Assembly (NCBI GenBank): GCA_902800965.1
Contig: CADCGK010000010.1
Location: forward strand, 1-64,000
Direction of reading: 5' to 3'
DNA length: 64,000 bases
Source: an uncultured Bacteroidia bacterium
GTDB taxonomy: Bacteria > Bacteroidota > Bacteroidia > Bacteroidales > F082
Below are positions 46,506 to 55,942 of the stretch, piece after piece. A program made the translations under genes and the position numbers. Every line of letters starts with the position of its first letter. Positions within the stretch are counted from its first letter, which is position 1. The notes under the pieces are model-generated. The model saw nothing but the letters and a program-made list of their open reading frames with translations, did not search any database and had not been told where the DNA came from.

Positions 46506-47028
46506 AGGAAGACTGACGATCAGATGGGTTGTGTTGGCAATGGTTGGACTGTTGCTGGCTTCGTCGTGTACTGCCAAGAAGAAACTGGTCTCGCCCATGG
46601 CGCATGCCGCACATTATGAGTGGATGAGCGCCAAAATGAGTGGGGAGTTGAAAGTGGAAAGTGGAGAGTTTCCTTTTTCGGGAACGCTTAGGATGCGGCG
46701 CGACAGTACTATCTGGATCTCGGCTTCCGCCTTGATGGGCATCGAAAACCTACGGGCATTGATCACCCAAGATTCCGTGTTTTTGATTAACAGAATGGAC
46801 CAAACCTATTTGGCGGAAACCCTTGTAGAGACGTGCCATGGCGCGTCTCTACCCCCTTTGACCCTGCATGAATTTCAGGCGATGTTACTGGGCAACGGCA
46901 CCAGCGACGCTGTGGTGGTCCAATTTGGTCCTTATTTGGCTAAAATAAGATATTCCGATATCCATTGGGACGAACCGACCACTTTCCCGATGAAGATCAA
47001 CAAAAAATACGAAAGGATCAAGTTATGA
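46498..47028 (+). CDS. DUF4292 family lipoprotein with two repeat-derived inserts
   Basis: This 176-residue lipoprotein has lipobox LLASSC at Cys24. The rest follows the DUF4292 (LolA/LolB-like beta) pattern: MSGELK..., FSGTLRMRRDSTIWISASALMGIENLRALITQDSVFLINRMDQTYL. Two unusual segments come from repeats. GELKVESGEF is encoded by a heptameric tract (46640-46667), and VETCHGASL is encoded by a 28-base palindrome (46825-46852). Both keep the frame. It could carry or sense lipoproteins or lipids at the envelope; this is inference from fold class. It overlaps genes on both sides. Confidence 0.82.
   Translation: MNKGRLTIRWVVLAMVGLLLASSCTAKKKLVSPMAHAAHYEWMSAKMSGELKVESGEFPFSGTLRMRRDSTIWISASALMGIENLRALITQDSVFLINRMDQTYLAETLVETCHGASLPPLTLHEFQAMLLGNGTSDAVVVQFGPYLAKIRYSDIHWDEPTTFPMKINKKYERIKL
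46640..46667. repeat. Heptameric tandem tract inside the DUF4292 gene
   Basis: Four 7-base units (GTGGGGA, GTTGAAA, GTGGAAA, GTGGAGA) encode the SGELKVESG segment. Confidence 0.85.
46825..46852. repeat. 28-base near-perfect palindrome inside the DUF4292 gene
   Basis: Arms GTAGAGACG and CGTCTCTAC enclose a GCCATGGC core; 13 of 14 pairs are Watson-Crick and one is G-T. It is read in frame as VETCHGASL. It resembles dispersed palindromes of REP/MITE type seen in other genomes. Confidence 0.85.
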
Positions 47029-48281
47029 AGCAAAAGTTGAGATATGTGATCACCTTGTTGCTGATGCTGCTCCTTTCGTTGGGCGGCTATTCCCAGCGCA
47101 CCAAGGCTTCGCTTGAAAAGCAGATCAAGTCGCTGCAAAAAGAGATCGAGACCGCCAACAAACTGCTGAAAGAGACTTCCAAAAACAAGGAAGTGACGCT
47201 GAATCAAGTGAATCTGCTCGACAAGAAGATCCAAAACCGCCAAAAGCTGATCAATGCCTGCAACGAACAGATCAAGTTGCTCGATGAATCCATCAACCAA
47301 GGGGAGAACAACATCAAAAGACTGAGTGGAGAGCTGGGAAAACTGCGCGGCGAGTATTCAAAAATGGTGGTGTTTGCTTATAAAAACAGGAACCATTACG
47401 ACCAATTGGAATTTCTTTTTGCCTCGGAAGATTTCAATCAGGCTTTCCAACGTTTGCGTTACATCCAGCAGTTTACCGATGCACGCAAGACCAAGATGAA
47501 CCAGATTTCCAGTACTCAGAAGAAGGTGAGCGATGAGGTGGAAGCCAATAGAAAAGCCCGTGAAGAACAAGCCGCTTTGTTGGCGGAAGAAAAGGCGCAG
47601 AAGGATGCTTTGGTTACGGAGAAGGAGGAACTCAATGCCCAGGTCAAGCAGCTGAAGAAGCAGGAAAACAAGATACAGCAGAACATCAAGGACAAGCAGG
47701 CTCAGGCGAAGAAGTTCCAGAAAGAGATCGATAAGATCATTGCAGAGGAGATCAGGAAAGCCAACGAACGGGCTGCCAAAGAAGCCAAGAACGCAGCCAG
47801 CAATACCAAGAAAGGAACGACTGCCAAACCTGACAAGATGGCCCTTACGCCGTCGGAAAAGGCGTTGTCAACGAGTTTTTCGGCCAACAAGGGCAAACTG
47901 CCTTGGCCCGTGGAGCGAGGCATGATTTCCAGTTCTTTCGGCAAGCACACCTCTTCGGTGTCGAGCAAGGTCACGGTGACCAACAACGGCATAGATATTG
48001 CAACGGCTGAGAATGCCAAGGCTCGTTGCGTGTTCGAAGGGGTAGTGGTGTCGGTGGTGAAGCCTTCTGCTTCCAACATCGGTGTCATCATCCGTCATGG
48101 CGACTATTTCACGGTTTATTCACAGTTGGATGAGGTGTATGTGAATCGTGGTGATAAGGTAAAGACCAAGCAAAACATTGGCAAGGTGCACACCGACCGT
48201 TCGGAAGGGAAGACCGAGATCCACTTCGAGCTGCGGCACGGCACTGAAACGTTGAATCCCTCACAATGGTTATCTAGATAA
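47025..48281 (+). CDS. EnvC-like murein hydrolase activator (degenerate M23 domain)
   Basis: This 418-residue exported protein starts with a signal peptide (MKQKLRYVITLLLMLLLSLGGYSQ). A long coiled coil (about 25-270) is followed by a C-terminal LytM/M23 domain (about 305-418). The zinc motifs are incomplete: the first His is Asn (NNGIDIA) and the HxH pair is reduced to EIHFELR. It should therefore not cleave peptidoglycan itself but activate an amidase, as EnvC does. I choose the start at 47025 because it overlaps the DUF4292 stop as ATGA and gives the signal peptide; an upstream in-frame ATG does not. Confidence 0.9.
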   Translation: MKQKLRYVITLLLMLLLSLGGYSQRTKASLEKQIKSLQKEIETANKLLKETSKNKEVTLNQVNLLDKKIQNRQKLINACNEQIKLLDESINQGENNIKRLSGELGKLRGEYSKMVVFAYKNRNHYDQLEFLFASEDFNQAFQRLRYIQQFTDARKTKMNQISSTQKKVSDEVEANRKAREEQAALLAEEKAQKDALVTEKEELNAQVKQLKKQENKIQQNIKDKQAQAKKFQKEIDKIIAEEIRKANERAAKEAKNAASNTKKGTTAKPDKMALTPSEKALSTSFSANKGKLPWPVERGMISSSFGKHTSSVSSKVTVTNNGIDIATAENAKARCVFEGVVVSVVKPSASNIGVIIRHGDYFTVYSQLDEVYVNRGDKVKTKQNIGKVHTDRSEGKTEIHFELRHGTETLNPSQWLSR

Positions 48282-48292
48282 TGAACGGTAGC

Positions 48293-48321
48293 CGTCATTG
48301 CGAGCGTAGCGAAGCAATCCA
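48293..48321. repeat. Dispersed CGTCATTGCGAG ... GAAGCAATCCA element
   Basis: A 29-base element starts CGTCATTGCGAG, has a central CGTAGC, and ends GAAGCAATCCA. It is a well-known kind of dispersed intergenic repeat whose translation gives the HCERSEAI peptide in many genomes. A degenerate copy lies near 17021-17053. Confidence 0.75.
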
Positions 48322-48334
48322 TCATAAAAACGAT

Positions 48335-48472
48335 ATGAAAAGAAAAAGAATCATACTAATCCTTTTGGTTTTAATCGCGGCGATAGCCTTTGAAAGCTGC
48401 CGCAGCCAGGATCGTTTCGGTCAGCGCAGGACTCCGAAAAACTGTAATACCTGCACGAAATGGAGCAAGTGA
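48335..48472 (+). CDS. Small lipoprotein-like peptide
   Basis: This 45-residue peptide begins MKRKRIILILLVLIAAIAF and has a possible lipobox Cys21 (FESC), followed by a basic, Cys-containing tail (CNTCTKWSK). Small Bacteroidota proteins with such Cys/Trp-Ser-Lys endings exist, but no function is known to me. The start at 48335 avoids translating the repeat at 48293. Its stop codon abuts the stop codon of the converging carrier gene with no bases between. Confidence 0.55.
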   Translation: MKRKRIILILLVLIAAIAFESCRSQDRFGQRRTPKNCNTCTKWSK

Positions 48473-50110
<1,638 letters not shown>

Positions 50111-50123
50111 GGCTTTAAATGAT

Positions 50124-50154
50124 TTGCAATATTACAAAAAATGACGTAACTTTG
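50124..50154 (+). promoter_or_regulatory. Promoter of the M49 peptidase gene
   Basis: TTG (50124-50126) and TAACTTTG (50147-50154) are separated by 20 bases, about 40 bases before the start codon. Confidence 0.8.
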
Positions 50155-50193
50155 CATGCTTATTTTTGAAATCGGTAAATTAAAACTAATAGT

Positions 50194-51828
50194 ATGAAAA
50201 TCAAAACTTTGACTATTGTCGTTGCAGCCGCCCTGGTGGCATCGGCCTGCACCAACGCTCCCAAGCAACAACCCGTGGAAAAACCACAACCCAAGTTGAT
50301 CGACAAATATGCCGAATATACCTTAACCACGGATATCAGCCATCTGAGCGAGAATGAAAAGGAAATGCTGCCCCTGCTTTTCGAAGCAGCCGACATCATG
50401 GAAGACCTTTTCTGGAAAGAGAATTACGGTGACAAAGAAGAGCTGATGGCCAAGATCAGCGACCCTGACCTGCAGAAGTTTGCCTGCATCACTTACGGTC
50501 CTTGGGACGGCCTCGACGGCAACAAATCCTTCGTGGAAGGCATCGGTGAAAAACCTGCCGGCGCCCAGTTCTATCCTCAGGATATGACGGAAGAAGAATG
50601 GAACGCCTTCGACGATCCGAACAAGACCAGCCAATACACCATGATCGTCCGTGACGAAAACGGCGCCCTGAAATGTGTGTGGTATCACGACTATTTCGAG
50701 GAACAGATCAAGAAGGCTGCCTCCCTGTTGGATGACGCCTCCGAGCTGGCCGGCGATGAAGAATTCGCCGAATACCTGAGACTCCGCGCCAAAGCCCTCC
50801 GTACGGACGATTATCTGGAAAGCGACATGCGCTGGATGGATGTCCGCAACAACAACATCGACATGGTGATCGGACCCATCGAGAACTACACCGATGCTCG
50901 CTACGGCATCAAGGCATCCCATGAGGCTTTCATCCTCATCAAGGATCAAGAGTGGACCAAGCAACTGGCCCGCTATGCCCAGTTCGTTCCTGAGCTTCAG
51001 AAGCAACTTCCCGTGCCGGAAGAATACAAGAAAGAAGTGCCCGGATCGGATGTCGATCTCGCCGCTTACGATGCCGTCTATTACGCTGGCGACTGCAATG
51101 CCAACAGCAAGACCATCGCTATCAACCTGCCCAACGACGAGCGCGTGCAACTCCAACGCGGTACCCGCAAGCTCCAGCTGAAAAACGCCATGCAGGCCAA
51201 GTTCGAGAAGATACTTGTCCCCATCGCCTCAACTCTGATGACACCCGAATCGCAAGATCATATCAAGTTCGATGCTTTCTTCGCCAACGTGATGTTCCAC
51301 GAGACCGCCCACGGCATGGGCATCAAGAACACCATCACGGGCAACGGCTCCGTCCATAGCGCCTTGGGCAACCAATACAATGCCATCGAAGAGGCCAAAG
51401 CCGATGTGCTTGGCCTGTTCCTCGTGACCAAACTTGCCGAGATGGGTGAATATACCAACACCACCATGGAGGACAACTACACCACCTTCCTCGCTGGCAT
51501 CTTCCGCTCCGTGCGTTTCGGCGCCGCCAGTGCTCACGGCAAAGCCAACATGCTTGAGTTCAACTATTTCGAGAAAGAAGGCGCCTTTACCCGCAATGAA
51601 CAGGGCCAATACGCCATCGACTTCGAGAAGATGAAGGTAGCCGTGGAGAAACTCGCTGGCGACATCCTCGTTTGCCAAGGCAATGGCGACTATGAAGCTG
51701 CCAAAGCCTGGATGGGTGATATGAGCGTCATCAAGCCGGAATTGCAAGCCGACCTCGACAGAGTGAACCAAGCTGGTATTCCGGTGGACATTTATTACAA
51801 CATGGGACCGGAAGTGTTGTTAAGATAA
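50194..51828 (+). CDS. M49-like (DPP III-related) metallopeptidase lipoprotein
   Basis: This 544-residue lipoprotein has lipobox VASAC near Cys19. The zinc motif is HETAH (His369-Glu370-His373), followed by EEAKAD (Glu399/Glu400) as third ligand region. Classical DPP III has HELLGH with six residues; this HEXXH form is that of the plant Nudix-associated and Bacteroidota M49-like group. It would cleave dipeptides or small peptides in the periplasm or at the surface. Codon use is strongly biased to C-ending codons, suggesting strong expression. The stop codon is inside a heptameric tract that forms the junction with the DPP7-like gene. Confidence 0.85.
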   Translation: MKIKTLTIVVAAALVASACTNAPKQQPVEKPQPKLIDKYAEYTLTTDISHLSENEKEMLPLLFEAADIMEDLFWKENYGDKEELMAKISDPDLQKFACITYGPWDGLDGNKSFVEGIGEKPAGAQFYPQDMTEEEWNAFDDPNKTSQYTMIVRDENGALKCVWYHDYFEEQIKKAASLLDDASELAGDEEFAEYLRLRAKALRTDDYLESDMRWMDVRNNNIDMVIGPIENYTDARYGIKASHEAFILIKDQEWTKQLARYAQFVPELQKQLPVPEEYKKEVPGSDVDLAAYDAVYYAGDCNANSKTIAINLPNDERVQLQRGTRKLQLKNAMQAKFEKILVPIASTLMTPESQDHIKFDAFFANVMFHETAHGMGIKNTITGNGSVHSALGNQYNAIEEAKADVLGLFLVTKLAEMGEYTNTTMEDNYTTFLAGIFRSVRFGAASAHGKANMLEFNYFEKEGAFTRNEQGQYAIDFEKMKVAVEKLAGDILVCQGNGDYEAAKAWMGDMSVIKPELQADLDRVNQAGIPVDIYYNMGPEVLLR

Positions 51829-51849
51829 GAGATAAAAGATAAAAGTTAA
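51822..51849. repeat. Heptameric tandem tract at the M49/S46 junction
   Basis: Four 7-base units (AAGATAA, GAGATAA, AAGATAA, AAGTTAA) include the stop codon of the M49 gene (51826-51828). Confidence 0.88.
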
Positions 51850-51872
51850 ATCAACAATTATTAAATCTTTAA

Positions 51873-54095
51873 ATGAAAAAACTACTCGTTTTTGCTCTCG
51901 CCATCCTGGCTATGGTTGGCAGAGTGCGTGCCGATGAAGGCATGTGGCTCCCAATGTTCGTGGAGCGTTTGAACTATGTGGATATGCAGAAGATGGGTCT
52001 TCAGCTGACTCCCGAAGAATTGTACAGCATCAACCACAGCAGCCTGAAGGACGCCATCGTTGGTCTGGGTAGCGAACCCAAACCCCGCGGCTTCTTCTGC
52101 ACTGGTGAGATCGTCTCCGAGAAGGGCTTGCTCTTCACCAACCACCACTGCGGCTATGGCGCCATCCAAAAGCTCAGCTCCGTGGAGCATGACTATCTGA
52201 AGGACGGCTTCTGGGCCAAGAACTTCAGCGAAGAGCTTCCCGCTCCCGAGATGACCGCCTCATTCCTCGTCCGTATGGAAGATGTCACCAAGGATGTCCT
52301 CGGTGTCGTGACCGACGATATGGATTGGCAAGCACGTAACAAGGCCATTAACGGCAAGATCAAAGAACTCGAAACCGCAGCTTCTGAAGATGGCAAATAC
52401 AACCCCGTCATCAAAGGTTTCTTCGAAGGCAATGAGTATTACATGTTCGTGTATCAAGTCTATACCGACGTGCGTCTGGTGGGTGTTGCCAACTCCTCCA
52501 TCGGTAAGTTCGGTGGCGACACCGACAACTGGATGTGGCCCCGTCACACTGGCGACTTCAGCATCTTCCGTGTGTATGCCGATAAAAACGGCAACCCTGC
52601 CGCTTATAGCAAGGACAACGTGCCGCTGGTTCCCAAGCACCACCTCCCCATCAGCCTCGATGGTGTGAAACAAGACGACTTCACCATGATCTGGGGCTTC
52701 CCAGGCAGCACCGAGCGCTACATGTCGAGCTACGGCATCGACTACAACGTGGATACCTTCTATCCCATCATCATCGACATTTTCGGCAAGGAACTCGAAG
52801 TGATGGATGAGTTTATGCAGAAAGACGACGCCATCAACCTGATGTATGCCGACAACCACGCTGGTCTGGCCAACACCTGGAAGAACTTCATCGGCCAATG
52901 CACCATGCTCCGCAAGAACAAGGTTAGCGAAGCCAAGGTTACCTTGGAAAACAGATTCAAACAATGGGTGAACGAAAGCGCTGCCCGTAAGGCCGAATAC
53001 GGTGATGTCCTGCCGAATCTTAAGAAAGCTTATGAAGATATGGCTGGTGTTGCCAAACCTCTCTTCTATCCCAACTTCATCGCACAGATGGGTCCTGTGG
53101 GTCTGTCATCCGCTTTCATGGGCTACTATACGGCAGCCACGGGTGATGACAAGGATATGAAAGCTGCTGCCACCATGGAGCTTCAAGCCATGGACGTCGA
53201 TGGCATGTTTGCCGAGACCAATCCTCAGGTGGAACACAAGATGTTCGCCGAGATGCTGAAGCTGTACCGCAACGCTTTCAAAGCCGAAGAACTGCCTGAG
53301 TTCTACAGCAAAGTCATCGACAAGAAGTTCAAGGGCGACATCGACGCCTTTGCCGATTATGTCTATGCTAATTCCATCTTCGCCACCCCAGAGAGCATGA
53401 AGGCTTTCATCGCCAATCCCAAGGCCAAGAAGATGGAAAAGGACTATGCCTTCCAGATCAGCCAACAACTGATGGAGATCCTCATGCAGGCTGCCCCGGC
53501 TTACCGTATGGCTAACACCACGGTTCAAGAAAACGACCATCTCTTCGTCAAGGGTCTGCGCGAGTACTATGCCGACAAACAGCCCAACAAGAGCCTCTAT
53601 CCTGATGCCAACTCCACCATGCGTATGAGCTATGGCTCAGTGCAGGACTACATGCCCGCCGACGCCGTCCACTACGACTATGTGTGCACCGCCAACGGTA
53701 TCCTCGAGAAATATGTGCCTGGCGACTATGAGTTTGACGCTCCAAAACGCCTCATCGAACTCATCGAGAAGAAAGACTTCGGTCCGTATGCCAACGAGAA
53801 CGGTGACCTCATCGTGTGTTTCCTCTCCACCAACGACATCACTGGTGGTAACTCCGGCAGCCCCATCATGAACGGTAAGGGTGAACTCATCGGACTGGCC
53901 TTCGACGGCAACTGGGAAGCCATGAGCGGCGACGTCAACTTTGAACCTCGCCTCCAGCGCACCATCAACGTGGATGCCCGTTACGTGCTCTTCATCATCG
54001 ACAAGTACGCCGGCGCCACCAACCTCATCGACGAGCTCGACATCCGCAAGAGCGAGCCTCAGCCGATTAGGGAAGAGGAGGAAGCTGAAAATTGA
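51873..54095 (+). CDS. S46 family dipeptidyl-peptidase (DPP7-like)
   Basis: This 740-residue serine peptidase has a signal peptide (ending near Ala20) and the S46 motifs LLFTNHHCGYGAI (His91/His92) and TGGNSGSPIMNG with catalytic Ser661. At Ser+18 the sequence is FDGNWE, with Gly679. In Porphyromonas DPP11 this place is Arg and gives Asp/Glu specificity, while DPP7 has Gly and prefers hydrophobic P1 residues. So DPP7-like specificity is inferred. It would release dipeptides at the cell envelope for uptake. It forms an operon with the M49 gene, and codon bias suggests high expression. Its stop lies in a heptameric tract that also starts the next gene. Confidence 0.93.
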   Translation: MKKLLVFALAILAMVGRVRADEGMWLPMFVERLNYVDMQKMGLQLTPEELYSINHSSLKDAIVGLGSEPKPRGFFCTGEIVSEKGLLFTNHHCGYGAIQKLSSVEHDYLKDGFWAKNFSEELPAPEMTASFLVRMEDVTKDVLGVVTDDMDWQARNKAINGKIKELETAASEDGKYNPVIKGFFEGNEYYMFVYQVYTDVRLVGVANSSIGKFGGDTDNWMWPRHTGDFSIFRVYADKNGNPAAYSKDNVPLVPKHHLPISLDGVKQDDFTMIWGFPGSTERYMSSYGIDYNVDTFYPIIIDIFGKELEVMDEFMQKDDAINLMYADNHAGLANTWKNFIGQCTMLRKNKVSEAKVTLENRFKQWVNESAARKAEYGDVLPNLKKAYEDMAGVAKPLFYPNFIAQMGPVGLSSAFMGYYTAATGDDKDMKAAATMELQAMDVDGMFAETNPQVEHKMFAEMLKLYRNAFKAEELPEFYSKVIDKKFKGDIDAFADYVYANSIFATPESMKAFIANPKAKKMEKDYAFQISQQLMEILMQAAPAYRMANTTVQENDHLFVKGLREYYADKQPNKSLYPDANSTMRMSYGSVQDYMPADAVHYDYVCTANGILEKYVPGDYEFDAPKRLIELIEKKDFGPYANENGDLIVCFLSTNDITGGNSGSPIMNGKGELIGLAFDGNWEAMSGDVNFEPRLQRTINVDARYVLFIIDKYAGATNLIDELDIRKSEPQPIREEEEAEN

Positions 54096-54121
54096 AAATT
54101 GAGAATTGAAAGGTGAAAGGT
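54087..54121. repeat. Heptameric tract holding a stop and a start codon
   Basis: Five 7-base units (GAAAATT twice, GAGAATT, GAAAGGT twice) contain the S46 stop codon (54093-54095). Their last two copies contain the GTG start codon (54113-54115) of the CotH-like gene. Confidence 0.9.
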
Positions 54122-55942
54122 AAACAGTTGTTGATATGGTCTCTATTGCTGGCACCGCTTTTTGCATTGTCGCAACCCGCTGAGAAGGCTTGTTTCTCGG
54201 TGCCAGGAGGCTTTTACGAAGAATCTCCCGTATTGGAGCTCTTTCCGTTCTATCCGCAACATCACATCCGTTTCACCACCAACGGCAATCGTCCAACAGC
54301 ACAGTCTCGGCTATACACCGAGCCGTTGCTGTTGGACGAAAGTCTTTATTCCACCTCCGATATTTATACCGTTCAGGTGGCTCCTAACGGGCAGATGTTT
54401 TATCCCGATAGTATCCAACACTGCATCGTGATACGTGCTGCCGTGTTCGATGAGGACGAAAACTGTATCAGCGAGGTGGCATCTAACAGTTATTTCATCC
54501 ATTCTTTGGGTTGTGACACTCATGGCTTGCCAACAGTCTCGCTTTGTGCCGATTCATTGGACTTGTTTGATTACGAGCATGGCATCTTTGTTCCTGGAGT
54601 TTACTGGGACTCACTCAATGCCGACTGGACTGGAAATTATTATCAATCAGGCGAGGAATGGGAGAAAGTAATCAATTTTGAGTTTTATGAACTCAATAAC
54701 GAGGGTGTCAATCAACAAGCTGGCTTGCGCACTCATGGCGGCAATGGTCGTCGTTTTCAGCAGAAGTGCATGAAAGTCTATGCTCGAGAAGAGTATGGCA
54801 ACAAACGTTTTAAACACAAGTTTTTTGAAACCATACCCAATGATAGTTTCAAGCATTTAGTGCTGAAACCCTTCGTTGCTTCATGGAATCAAACAGGTGT
54901 GAATGACCATATCAGCAACCAGATAGCCTCCCAACTGAATTTGGAATCGTTGGCATCAAGGCCGATGGTCCTTTATCTGAATGGAGAGTATTGGGGCATT
55001 TATTATATCCATGAACGACATGATGAACGTTATCTGGAAGATCATTTTGGTGTTGACTTGGATCAGGTTAATTTGTTGTCGGGCTGGGGAAATGTGGTTT
55101 GTGGAACCTCAGCAGGTTTTGATTCTCTTTTTATTTGGCTGAACGACGTTGATCTGACCAACCAAGAGCATTACGATGCTTTTTTATCCAAGATAGATTT
55201 AGATAATTTCATCGACTATCAAATTCTTGAATTATTTCTAGAAAACGGTGACTGGCCTGGAAATAATGTTCGTTGTTGGCAAGTAGGCGACAGTCCTTGG
55301 CGATGGATTTTTTATGATGGCGATGCTTGTTTGATTTGGAATTCTTTCAATGCGTTTGACAATGCCGTATATGAAGGCGACTCCTATTGGCCGTCTAGTC
55401 GCAAAGCCACCTTGTTTTTCAGAAAACTTTTTGTCAATGAGGATTTCAAGCAACGATTCAAAGTTCGTTTTTGTGAATTGTTGGGCACAGCATTCAGCTA
55501 CTCCGTTACTGGACCGATGTTTGCAAACATCAAAAACACTCTTGAGCCCGAGATTCCTTTTCAATCGGATCGTTTCGGATTACCTGATTGTATTGAGACC
55601 TGGAATACTAATATGGGTCATACCCAGTGGTTTTTGATGAAACGCTGTGAAAGTATTCTTCCCGTGTTGGAAAGGTTTATGTATTGGAATCTGCCTGAAG
55701 AACAGAAAACGCCTTTCTGTGTTTTCCCAAATCCTTCAGTCGGACCGATAACACTTAAAATCAATGTTGAACACCAAGAAACCACCCCTTGTTTTGTGTA
55801 CGACATGACAGGGCGACTGATATGTGTTAAGTCGCTGTCACTCTATGCCGGCTACAATACGGTTACACTGGATTTGTCGCTTTATCCAGGCTTGTATTTC
55901 TTGAAGGTTAAAGATAAGGTCACCAAAATCATCCGACAATGA
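54113..55942 (+). CDS. CotH-like protein with T9SS sorting domain
   Basis: This 609-residue secreted protein has a signal peptide (1-20, ending FALSQ). Residues about 28-125 form a chitobiase-C-like beta domain (YPQHHIRFTTNGNRPT...). The CotH kinase-like domain (about 135-480) has GIYYIHERHDERYLEDHFG and the metal-binding FYDGDACLIWN. The C-terminal T9SS sorting domain starts VFPNPSVGPITL. CotH proteins are atypical secreted protein kinases. Start codon GTG at 54113 is provided by a heptameric tract. It is the first gene of a tightly packed envelope operon (ATGA overlap with the next gene). Confidence 0.87.
   Translation: MKGKQLLIWSLLLAPLFALSQPAEKACFSVPGGFYEESPVLELFPFYPQHHIRFTTNGNRPTAQSRLYTEPLLLDESLYSTSDIYTVQVAPNGQMFYPDSIQHCIVIRAAVFDEDENCISEVASNSYFIHSLGCDTHGLPTVSLCADSLDLFDYEHGIFVPGVYWDSLNADWTGNYYQSGEEWEKVINFEFYELNNEGVNQQAGLRTHGGNGRRFQQKCMKVYAREEYGNKRFKHKFFETIPNDSFKHLVLKPFVASWNQTGVNDHISNQIASQLNLESLASRPMVLYLNGEYWGIYYIHERHDERYLEDHFGVDLDQVNLLSGWGNVVCGTSAGFDSLFIWLNDVDLTNQEHYDAFLSKIDLDNFIDYQILELFLENGDWPGNNVRCWQVGDSPWRWIFYDGDACLIWNSFNAFDNAVYEGDSYWPSSRKATLFFRKLFVNEDFKQRFKVRFCELLGTAFSYSVTGPMFANIKNTLEPEIPFQSDRFGLPDCIETWNTNMGHTQWFLMKRCESILPVLERFMYWNLPEEQKTPFCVFPNPSVGPITLKINVEHQETTPCFVYDMTGRLICVKSLSLYAGYNTVTLDLSLYPGLYFLKVKDKVTKIIRQ

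Noticed and set aside
48281..48334. Upstream start for the small lipoprotein at 48335
   Set aside because: That start would translate the dispersed CATTGCGAG element (the HCERSEAI peptide); the start at 48335 begins a signal-like sequence directly.
50323..53540. Long minus-strand open frames opposite the M49 and S46 peptidase genes
   Set aside because: They mirror the strongly biased codons of real, motif-complete genes; no promoter or known domain supports them.
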